From contig JAISYH010000032.1 in the NCBI GenBank assembly GCA_031270015.1, positions 22,059 to 86,058 on the forward strand: DNA of 64,000 nucleotides, in the 5' to 3' direction. The translations under genes and the position numbers were made by a program. The DNA is from Burkholderiales bacterium. Lineage in GTDB: Bacteria; Pseudomonadota; Gammaproteobacteria; Burkholderiales; Casimicrobiaceae. Below the pieces are notes generated by a model, which did no database searches, had not been told where the DNA came from, and worked only from the letters and a program-made list of their open reading frames with translations. This document shows positions 57,564 through 64,000 of the stretch, one piece after another. Within the stretch, counting starts at the first letter, position 1, and each line of letters starts with the position of its first letter.

Positions 57564-58370
57564 TTATTGTCTTATCGCAGTGAAATGCGCCTCCTCTTCG
57601 CGGTTGAGTTTTTCGGTCTCCCACGAACCGGTCATGCCGCCGCTTGACGTAAATTGCAGGTCCAGTTCTGCTTGAGCGCTAAAACCGTTAGTACAGGTAT
57701 AGCGTCCGAAATCGTCGTCAATTTCATATTGGCGCCCTTTGACGTGTAACGGACCTGTGATCTGACAAGAAATACCTTCATTGTTGACGAAAGACAGAGT
57801 GCCGTAACCGTTTTCTTTGACGAAACGCATCGTTGAGATATGGGTGGTGAACCATTCTTGATCGCGCCCACGAGCGTCTTCTTCATATTTAGTTTTGATC
57901 GTTGCTTGATAGGTCGCGGTATCATCTTCTTGTATCGTTGGCGCTCTCAGCGTCAGCCGTTCGACCTGTTTGGTAAACCTCCGTCCATCGTTGAAGGTAA
58001 GCGTGATGAATCCTCGAGTCGATGATTCTGGTGTAAACGTCGCATTGCCGACGATCTTGCGCTGGATATTGACAGGTGTCCAGATATCGGCAGTCGGACC
58101 GCTACTCGTTTCGACAATGATGCCAGTGAAAACATTATTCTGGTAATCCATTTCGGCGGTATACCAGAAGGGATTGCCCTCCGTATCATAGATAAAGAAT
58201 GTGGCAAAGATAAATTGATTGGTTTGTACCATGTTCACGCCAGAACCAGAGGCGCTTGGGTTCCACCAGATATCCGTGTAATCCGACATCGGGGAAGATG
58301 TTTGTGCCTGAGCCGAGAGTGAAACCGTTGCCATCAGCACAATCATGAACAAACGAGAAATGTGTGACAT
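57564..58370 (-). CDS. Secreted protein with WWNP-type motif, function unknown
   Basis: From ATG 58370 (AAGGAG 7-9 nt upstream) the 268-residue product has a signal peptide (MIVLMATVSLSAQAQ) and the segment YTDIWWNPSASGSGVN. FIFATFFIYDTEGNPFWYTA follows in two adjacent strands. This WWNP...GxGxN...FATFxxYDxxGxPxWY pattern recurs in secreted proteins of beta- and gammaproteobacteria, often near extracellular enzymes, but has no established function. The second half is an unidentified beta-rich domain with two cysteines. In-frame codons upstream of ATG 58370 are not used. Confidence 0.75.
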   Translation of the reverse strand: MSHISRLFMIVLMATVSLSAQAQTSSPMSDYTDIWWNPSASGSGVNMVQTNQFIFATFFIYDTEGNPFWYTAEMDYQNNVFTGIIVETSSGPTADIWTPVNIQRKIVGNATFTPESSTRGFITLTFNDGRRFTKQVERLTLRAPTIQEDDTATYQATIKTKYEEDARGRDQEWFTTHISTMRFVKENGYGTLSFVNNEGISCQITGPLHVKGRQYEIDDDFGRYTCTNGFSAQAELDLQFTSSGGMTGSWETEKLNREEEAHFTAIRQ

Positions 58371-58784
58371 AAAGCGCTCCTTGATTTGATTATGGGTTAT
58401 GGAATCTTGATCCGAAATAATTAAAGGAACATTAAATATCGCTTTTGTACGATTGAGGCTTTGCAATACAGACCGATTTATATCGATCAATAGTAAAACA
58501 CGATTCGTATGGAAGCGCGACAAGCTGAAAAACAAGCCCGCGAATACGGGGGGGCGTCAAGCGCAATGTGGACAATATCTTCAACCCCACAGACGGCAAA
58601 GACAACACGAAAGAGCGGGAAACTATTTTGCTGGAACGGTTATGGATTCTCTATTTTCGTGAGCTTTTATCAATTTCTTGCATTTTCACTCTGTTTCATG
58701 TTAAGAGTATGCCCTGATTTCTGACATAATGGATCATAGGCAAGAACCCCATAACCACAAGCGAAAAGACGAGGCGCAAGCGCG
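58371..58784. other. Non-coding or decayed stretch before the restriction-modification island
   Basis: No intact gene is present. A stretch from about 58510 to 58690 looks like decayed coding DNA: one frame reads KRDKLKNKPANTGG up to a G7 run and another continues VKRNVDNIFNPTDGKDN after it. Removing one G (or adding two) would join them. I do not recognise the family. This may mark the boundary of acquired DNA. Confidence 0.4.
58548..58554 (+). repeat. G7 homopolymer run in decayed coding stretch
   Basis: Seven consecutive G separate two reading frames that look like parts of one former gene. It resembles the longer G9 run in mod 1.9 kb downstream. Confidence 0.6.
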
Positions 58785-58972
58785 ATGATAAGTTATAAAA
58801 AACTTTGGCGGATATTATTGGACAAAAGACTGGAAGAAGAAGGATTTGGTCATACTTGCGGGCGTCAGCGCCTATACCATCAGCAAGCTCGATCGTGGCG
58901 ACAACGTCACAACCGACGTACCGCAAAGAATGCCGTGCGTTAAAGCGCGACCTGTCGGAGGAGGACAAATAG
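58785..58972 (+). pseudogene. Cro/C1-type helix-turn-helix regulator, disrupted by two frameshifts
   Basis: The start reads MISYKKLWRILLDK, typical of small Cro/C1-type regulators found beside restriction-modification genes. After codon 14 one extra base shifts the frame. The continuation KKDLVILAGVSAYTISKLDRGDNVTTDV is read from 58837 to 58920, and another shift near 58921 leads to CRALKRDLSEEDK and a stop at 58970. The three pieces line up as one HTH protein of about 62 residues. The ribosome binding site of mod (GGAGGAGG) lies in its end. Both shifts fall near short base runs, so real decay and sequence error are both possible. Confidence 0.72.
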
Positions 58973-58973
58973 T

Positions 58974-60473
58974 ATGGACAAAATGAAGTTTGAAACGCCG
59001 GATGGCAATGCTGCGAACGTGGCGAGGATTGAGGAGCTTTTCCCTGCCGCTGTCAGCGAAGGCAAGGTCAATTTTGAGATGCTGCGCACCTTGCTTGGCG
59101 ATGAGATATACGGCGATGAGGCTTATGAGTTCACTTGGGTTGGTAAGCGCGAGGCCGTGCGTGAAGCAGGACGACCCGTGCGGAAGACCCTTCGCCCCTG
59201 CCCAGAAGAAAGCAAGGAGTGGGACACAACAGAGAACCTCTACATCGAGGGCGATAACCTTGATGTCTTGAAACTCTTGCAGGAGAGCTATCTCGGCAAG
59301 GTCAAGATGATATACATAGACCCGCCGTACAACACGGGTTCGGACTTCGTGTACCGCGACAAATTCGCAGTAAGCCGTGAAGAATATGAAGATGAAGCTG
59401 GAGTATATGACGATGAGGGTGACCGTCTTTTTAAGAACACGGAAACCAACGGACGATTCCATTCCGACTGGTGCAGCATGATTTACCCGCGTCTTGTGTT
59501 GGCAAGGAATCTGCTTCATGGGGACGGTGTGATTTTCATCAGCATTGATGACAATGAGGTTGACAATCTTCGAAAGTGTTGCAATGAGGTATTTGGAGAA
59601 TCGAATTTTGTAGCGCAGTTGATTTGGCAAAGAGCGTTCTCTCCCAAAAATGATGCTCGTTTTGTGTCAAACAGCCATGATTATGTAGCTATGTATGCCC
59701 GAAACCTTAATGCGTTCAAAATCGGTAGACTACCGCGCACTGAAGAAGCCAATGCCCGCTATTCAAATCCAGACAACGACCCTCGTGGCGTTTGGATGTC
59801 AAGCGATATTTCTGTCAAAACTTATAATCCGAATACGGATTATCCAATCACCGCCCCTTCGGGGCGAGTGATTGAGCCTCCAACAGGACGCTGTTGGAGT
59901 CTCTCCAAAAATGAATTTTTGGAGAGACTCCAAGATAATCGCATCTGGTTTGGTCCCGATGGAAATGGAACACCGAGAATTAAGAGGTTCTTGTCTGATT
60001 TGAAGTTTGACGGGATGGCTCCTACTTCAATTATGATGTTCAAGGATGTAGGACATAGTCAAGAAGGTTCGCAGGAAGTGACAAAACTTCTTGAAGCTGG
60101 AGTGTTTGATGGTCCTAAGCCTGTGCGCTTGTTGCGGCGGTTGCTGACACTTGCTAACCTTGGTCAAGATGATATCGTCCTCGACTTCTTCTCCGGCTCT
60201 GCCACCACAGCCCATGCCGTTATGCAACTTAATGCCGAGGACGGCGGCAGACGTAAGTTCATCATGGCGCAGTTGCCGGAAATCTGCGCGGAGGGTACGG
60301 AAGCCGCGAAAGCCGGATTCGCCACCATCTGCGAAATCGGCAAAGAGCGCATACGCCGTGCCGGGGATAAGATTCTCGCGGAGTGGAAGGCGAAGCGCGC
60401 TCAGGCGCCAATGACAAATGAATGGGGGGGGGTATTTGCCAAATGCCGCCTGACATCGGCTTTCGCGTTTTGA
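58974..60473 (+). CDS. mod: Type III restriction-modification DNA methyltransferase (Mod), truncated by frameshift at a G9 run
   Basis: Mod is the site-specific adenine-N6 methyltransferase and recognition subunit of a type III system. The present frame encodes 499 residues. DPPYNTG (116-122, catalytic motif IV) precedes the SAM-binding motif LDFFSGSATTAHA (403-415), the beta-class order. The region between them (about 210-350) should be the target recognition domain. Codons are in register until NEW at residues 482-484. At the G9 run (60424-60432) the frame moves into an unrelated tail and stops at 60473. With G10 or G7 it would continue to 60859, giving 628 residues. GGAGGAGG precedes ATG 58974. 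Confidence 0.93.
   Translation: MDKMKFETPDGNAANVARIEELFPAAVSEGKVNFEMLRTLLGDEIYGDEAYEFTWVGKREAVREAGRPVRKTLRPCPEESKEWDTTENLYIEGDNLDVLKLLQESYLGKVKMIYIDPPYNTGSDFVYRDKFAVSREEYEDEAGVYDDEGDRLFKNTETNGRFHSDWCSMIYPRLVLARNLLHGDGVIFISIDDNEVDNLRKCCNEVFGESNFVAQLIWQRAFSPKNDARFVSNSHDYVAMYARNLNAFKIGRLPRTEEANARYSNPDNDPRGVWMSSDISVKTYNPNTDYPITAPSGRVIEPPTGRCWSLSKNEFLERLQDNRIWFGPDGNGTPRIKRFLSDLKFDGMAPTSIMMFKDVGHSQEGSQEVTKLLEAGVFDGPKPVRLLRRLLTLANLGQDDIVLDFFSGSATTAHAVMQLNAEDGGRRKFIMAQLPEICAEGTEAAKAGFATICEIGKERIRRAGDKILAEWKAKRAQAPMTNEWGGVFAKCRLTSAFAF
59894..59933. repeat. Perfect 18-bp inverted repeat inside mod
   Basis: The arms at 59894-59911 and 59916-59933 are perfectly complementary around a TGAA loop. They encode part of the target recognition region (WSLSKNEFLERLQ). 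Such a strong hairpin within coding sequence is unusual. It could arise by chance from family-conserved residues, from recombination, or serve in mRNA structure. Confidence 0.85.
60424..60432 (+). repeat. G9 homopolymer tract in mod (candidate phase-variable switch)
   Basis: Nine consecutive G lie at the point where the Mod reading frame changes. Upstream codons read in frame GAA-TGG-GGG-GGG. The conserved C-terminal Mod sequence is read one base earlier, so one added G (or two removed) would fuse them. Slippage at poly-G tracts is the known mechanism of phase variation in many host-adapted bacteria. Confidence 0.85.
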
Positions 60474-60859
60474 AGCTCGACGATAGCAACATGAAAGATG
60501 TGTACTATGCGGCGGGCGACTACGATCAAAATCTGCTCGACCTGATGGCATCCAACATCAAGGAAGACCGCACGGACATGGATTTGCTCTACGGATGCCT
60601 TCTCGAATGGGGTTTGCCGCTCTCGCTGCCGCATACGCATGAAGAAATTGGTGGCGTGACCGTCCACACCTACAATGGTGGCGATCTCATCGCTTGCTTT
60701 GCCGATACCATTAGCGACGAAGTAGTCAAAGAGATTGCCAAACGTCAGCCGCTTCGTGCTGTGTTCCGTGATTCGAGCTTTGCGAACAGCCCTGCAAAAA
60801 TCAACGTTGAAGAAATCTTCAAGCTACTCGCGCCAAACACGAGCATTAAAGTGATATAA
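60433..60859 (+). CDS. mod: Out-of-frame C-terminal part of Mod
   Basis: After the G9 run the conserved Mod C-terminus continues in the other frame: PPDIGFRVLKLDDSNMKDVYY, then DLMASNIKEDRTDMDLLYG and a C-terminal FANSPAKINVEEIF. This ~140-residue region, which includes the DIGFRVLKLD stretch found at this place in type III Mod proteins, is needed for a full-length subunit. It could be made from mod only when the tract length allows. An internal ATG at 60422 could in principle express it alone, but there is no good ribosome binding site, so independent expression is unlikely. Confidence 0.85.
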
Positions 60860-60873
60860 GAAAGGCAAGCGAT

Positions 60874-61878
60874 ATGAGCAAGCAGGCAAATAACATCATT
60901 CTCTATCAGGATGAAAACGGAATCACAAACGTCAACGTCCTTTTCTCTAACGAAGATCTTTGGCTCACGCAAAAACAGATTGCGGAGATATACGATACGA
61001 CACAGCCAAATATCAGCCAACATATAGACGGTATCTATCATGACGATGAATTACCCGACAACGCAACTCATAAGAAATTCTTATTGGTTCAAACCGAAGG
61101 CACCAGGCAAGTCAGGAGGAATATAGATCATTACAATCTAGATATGATTATTGCTATCGGCTACCGCGTGCAATCACAAATTGCAACGCGATTTCGTCGT
61201 TGGGCAACAGAGCGTTTGCACGAGTACATACAAAAAGGCTTCACGATGGATGATGAGCGTTTGAAGCAAGGGGGCAATCGTTATTTCCGCGAGTTGTTGC
61301 AACGCATACGCGATATTCGCAGTAGCGAGCGAAATTTCTACCAGCAGGTCACGGACATCTACGCGACTTCTGTAGATTATGATCCACGTTCCGATATGAC
61401 AAAAGATTTTTTTGCGACAGTGCAAAACAAGCTACACTTCGCCGTTCACGAGCACACAGCTGCAGAGCTTATTTATGAAAGGGTAAATAATGAAAAGCCG
61501 CTTGTCGGAATGACAAATTTTAAGGGTGACTACATCACGAGTGATGATGCGAAAATAGCAAAGAATTATCTCTTAGAAAATGAGCTGACACGCCTCAATC
61601 TATTAGTTTCAGGGTTTTTGGACTTCGCAGAGTTTCAGGCGGTCGGGCAACATCCCATGACTATGAAAGACTGGATTGACACACTAGATAGCCAGATCCA
61701 AGCGGTCAGAAGAAATGTGTTGACGGGCAAAGGCAGAGTATCGCACAAACAAGCCATAAAGAAGGCAGAAGCGGAGTTTGAGATTTACCGTGCCCGCGAA
61801 ATGAAGCAGCTAGAAAGCGACTTCGACCGTGCGGTAAAAGAGCTTATGCAAAAGGATGCGGGAGGTGACGGTGAATGA
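60874..61878 (+). CDS. RhuM-family protein between mod and res
   Basis: The 334-residue product has the RhuM/virulence-protein N-terminal fold: NVLFSNEDLWLTQKQIAEIYDTTQPNISQHI (a winged-helix-like segment), then FLLVQTEGTRQVRRNIDHYNLDMIIAIGYRV. A long helical second half ends in a charged coil (EAEFEIYRAREMKQLESDF). RhuM proteins were named from a Salmonella pathogenicity island and often lie inside restriction-modification loci. Their biochemical role is unknown. It starts 15 bp after mod and overlaps res by 4 bp (ATGA), so it is built into the operon. Confidence 0.9.
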   Translation: MSKQANNIILYQDENGITNVNVLFSNEDLWLTQKQIAEIYDTTQPNISQHIDGIYHDDELPDNATHKKFLLVQTEGTRQVRRNIDHYNLDMIIAIGYRVQSQIATRFRRWATERLHEYIQKGFTMDDERLKQGGNRYFRELLQRIRDIRSSERNFYQQVTDIYATSVDYDPRSDMTKDFFATVQNKLHFAVHEHTAAELIYERVNNEKPLVGMTNFKGDYITSDDAKIAKNYLLENELTRLNLLVSGFLDFAEFQAVGQHPMTMKDWIDTLDSQIQAVRRNVLTGKGRVSHKQAIKKAEAEFEIYRAREMKQLESDFDRAVKELMQKDAGGDGE

Positions 61879-64000
61879 AACTCAAATTCAAGCACCAGAA
61901 GTTCCAAGCAGACGCGGCAAAGGCTGTCTGCGACGTATTCGCCGGGCAGCCTTACAGCACTCCGTCCTACATGATTGACCGGGGCAACGAAGAAAACCGC
62001 CGGATAACACTTCCCTATGAGGAAGACTTCACGGGCTTTGGCAATGCCCGTATCGTGCCGGAGCTGAATGAGAACATCATCTTGGAGCAGATACAGAAGA
62101 TACAGCGCAACTTCCAGATAGAGCCGTCAAAAACTCTGGACGGACGCTACAACCTCACCGTTGAGATGGAGACGGGCGTAGGCAAGACATACACCTATAT
62201 CAAGACGATGTACGAGTTAAACAAGCGTTACGGGTGGAGTAAATTCATTATCGTTGTGCCATCCGTCGCTATCCGCGAGGGCGTGCATAAATCGTTCCAG
62301 ATAACCGAAGAACACTTCGCAGAGGAATATGGCAAGAAGATACGCTACTTCATCTACAGCTCCGCGCAGCTCCCGGAGATTGACCGCTTTGCGTCGGATA
62401 GCGCAATCAATGTGATGATTATCAACTCACAGGCATTCAACGCCCGCGGCAAGGACGCACGGCGTATCTACATGAAGCTCGACGAGTTCAGGAGCCGCAA
62501 GCCGATAGACATATTGGCAAAGACCAACCCGATACTCATCATCGACGAGCCGCAGTCTGTTGAGGGTGCAGCCACGAAGGAACGCCTCAAAGAGTTCAAC
62601 CCGCTTGTGACGCTGCGCTATTCGGCAACGCACAAGAAAGACAGCGTTTACAACATGGTCTATCGCCTCGACGCAATGGAAGCCTATAACAAGAAGCTCG
62701 TCAAGAAGATTGCGGTCAAGGGCATATCGGAAACCGGCACCACCGCCACCGAAGGCTACGTCTACTTGGAGAGCATCAACCTTTCAAAAGGAAATCCGAC
62801 GGCGACGATTGAATTTGACTGCAAGGCGAGCACAGGCGTTCGCAAGGTGCGTCGCACGGTAGAGGAAGGCTACAACCTCTTGGAGCAGTCAGGCGGTCTG
62901 AATGAATACAAAGAAGGCTACACAGTCCTGCGTATCGACGGGCGCAACAGTTCCATTGAGTTCACCAACGGTAAGAAGCTCTTTGCGGGCGATGTCATCG
63001 GCAAGGTGTCTGAGGAACAACTGCGCCGCATACAGATACGCGAGACGATACTCTCCCATATAGATAGAGAGCGGCAGCTTTTCTACAAGGGTATCAAGGT
63101 GCTGTCTTTGTTCTTTATCGACGAGGTAGCGAAGTACAAGCAGTACGAGGGACAGACGGCTTTCAACGGCGAGTACGCCGACATATTTGAGGAAGAATAC
63201 TCTGGGATTATCGGTAGCCTTCAACGCGAGATTGGCGATGAGGACTACATGAAGTACCTCTATTTCATCAAGCCTGACAGCACCCACGCTGGGTACTTCT
63301 CCATCGACAAGAAAAGCCGGCACATGGTGGACAGCAAGCTCGGTGACAGACGAGAGCGCACGTCAGACGATAGCGACGCTTACGACCTCATCATGAAGAA
63401 CAAGGAGCGGTTGCTTGACAGAGGGGAGCCTGTACGCTTCATCTTCTCCCACTCCGCGCTGCGCGAGGGATGGGACAATCCTAACGTCTTTCAAATCTGC
63501 ACCTTGAAGCAAAGCGGCAGTGATGTTCGCAAGCGACAGGAAGTCGGACGCGGCTTGCGCCTTTCCGTCAATCAGACCGGCGAGCGCATGGACACGAACC
63601 TCTTGGGCGAGGATGTTCACAACGTCAATGTACTGACTGTCATCGCCAGCGAGAGCTACGACAGCTTTGCCAAAGGCTTGCAGGCAGAGATTGCCGAGGC
63701 TGTGGCTGACCGTCCGCAAAAGGTCACGATTGCGTTGTTCAAAGGCCACGAATTCACCGGCGCGGATGGCAACATTGAGCTGATAAGCGAGGACACGGCA
63801 ACGCTCATCCAAGAATCACTCGTTTCGTATCAGTACATCAAGGGCGGCACCCTCACTGATAAGTTCTACGAGGACAAGAAGAATGGCACCTTTGAGCTTG
63901 ACGAGCCGTTGCAGCAGTACACCTACTGGGTCATCAACATGCTCGATACCATCTATGACAGCCGCACCATGCAGCCGGAGAACGCCCGCACAAACAACGT
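61875..64000 (+). CDS. res: Type III restriction enzyme Res subunit (partial, runs off window)
   Basis: Res is the DEAD/SF2 translocase-endonuclease that acts with Mod at type III sites. The first 708 codons are visible, with no stop before the window edge. Motifs seen are Walker A METGVGKTYTY (98-108), Walker B LIIDEPQSVEG, the SAT motif LRYSATHKK and motif VI RQEVGRGLRLSVN. The C-terminal PD-(D/E)xK nuclease domain is beyond the window, so intactness cannot be judged. ATG 61875 overlaps the rhuM stop. By eye, codon use in mod-rhuM-res is richer in CTC and ATC than the host genes. Confidence 0.94.
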   Translation, partial: MKLKFKHQKFQADAAKAVCDVFAGQPYSTPSYMIDRGNEENRRITLPYEEDFTGFGNARIVPELNENIILEQIQKIQRNFQIEPSKTLDGRYNLTVEMETGVGKTYTYIKTMYELNKRYGWSKFIIVVPSVAIREGVHKSFQITEEHFAEEYGKKIRYFIYSSAQLPEIDRFASDSAINVMIINSQAFNARGKDARRIYMKLDEFRSRKPIDILAKTNPILIIDEPQSVEGAATKERLKEFNPLVTLRYSATHKKDSVYNMVYRLDAMEAYNKKLVKKIAVKGISETGTTATEGYVYLESINLSKGNPTATIEFDCKASTGVRKVRRTVEEGYNLLEQSGGLNEYKEGYTVLRIDGRNSSIEFTNGKKLFAGDVIGKVSEEQLRRIQIRETILSHIDRERQLFYKGIKVLSLFFIDEVAKYKQYEGQTAFNGEYADIFEEEYSGIIGSLQREIGDEDYMKYLYFIKPDSTHAGYFSIDKKSRHMVDSKLGDRRERTSDDSDAYDLIMKNKERLLDRGEPVRFIFSHSALREGWDNPNVFQICTLKQSGSDVRKRQEVGRGLRLSVNQTGERMDTNLLGEDVHNVNVLTVIASESYDSFAKGLQAEIAEAVADRPQKVTIALFKGHEFTGADGNIELISEDTATLIQESLVSYQYIKGGTLTDKFYEDKKNGTFELDEPLQQYTYWVINMLDTIYDSRTMQPENARTNN

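Noticed and set aside
58872..59630. Minus-strand open frame of 252 codons opposite mod
   Set aside because: mod is certain on the plus strand, and the minus frame has no motif or ribosome binding site.
60422..60859. Separate small gene starting at ATG 60422
   Set aside because: Its content is the conserved C-terminus of Mod and it begins inside the G run. It is best read as the out-of-frame end of mod.

Overview
The window reads as a chromosomal segment of a betaproteobacterium with moderate GC, probably just under 50 percent by eye. The basis is gene order as much as gene content: grpE-dnaK-dnaJ; pilB-pilC-pilD-coaE-zapD; a CorC-type protein, a CcsA/YpjD-type protein and ffh together; and rpsB-tsf-pyrH-frr-uppS-cdsA-dxr-rseP-bamA-skp-lpxD-fabZ-lpxA. 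TamA/TamB, BamA, Skp and the lipid A genes show a Gram-negative, LPS-bearing envelope. No species is claimed.

Layout. 1-4.3 kb: the end of an unidentified gene (possibly an M48 peptidase tail), then the DnaK chaperone genes. 4.6-14.9 kb: a small membrane protein, ldcA, tadA, tamA-tamB-aroA, and a minus-strand set of a secreted RNase, its barstar-like inhibitor and nudB. 14.9-20.4 kb: a complete peptide ABC importer (binding protein, two permeases, fused double ATPase). 20.5-28.4 kb: an AlkA-like glycosylase, zapD, coaE, the type IV pilus genes pilD/pilC/pilB, a CorC-like protein and a CcsA-like protein. 28.5-37.4 kb: ffh, algH (yqgE), ruvX, a DinG/YoaA helicase, an orphan secreted protein, a large membrane protein joining a degenerate J domain, an RDD domain and a TPR-like tail, an SlyD-like isomerase and ygfZ. 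37.4-51.2 kb: translation, isoprenoid, outer-membrane-assembly and lipid A genes, then bioY.

51.3-58.4 kb is accessory. It holds two tandem paralogous secreted proteins with IPTL-CTERM-like tails, a PepSY-type periplasmic protein beside an OmpR-family response regulator and sensor kinase, and a secreted WWNP-type protein.

58.5-64.0 kb is a type III restriction-modification island: a frame-disrupted Cro/C1-type regulator, mod, a RhuM-family gene and res, which runs off the window. The main observation is a run of nine G inside mod. It puts the last ~130 codons out of frame, and ten (or seven) G would restore a 628-residue Mod. This looks like a phase-variable methyltransferase caught in the OFF state, though a consensus error in the homopolymer cannot be excluded. 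The same gene carries a perfect 18-bp inverted repeat, and a second G run (seven) lies just upstream in a decayed stretch.

No tRNA, rRNA, CRISPR array or insertion sequence was recognised.
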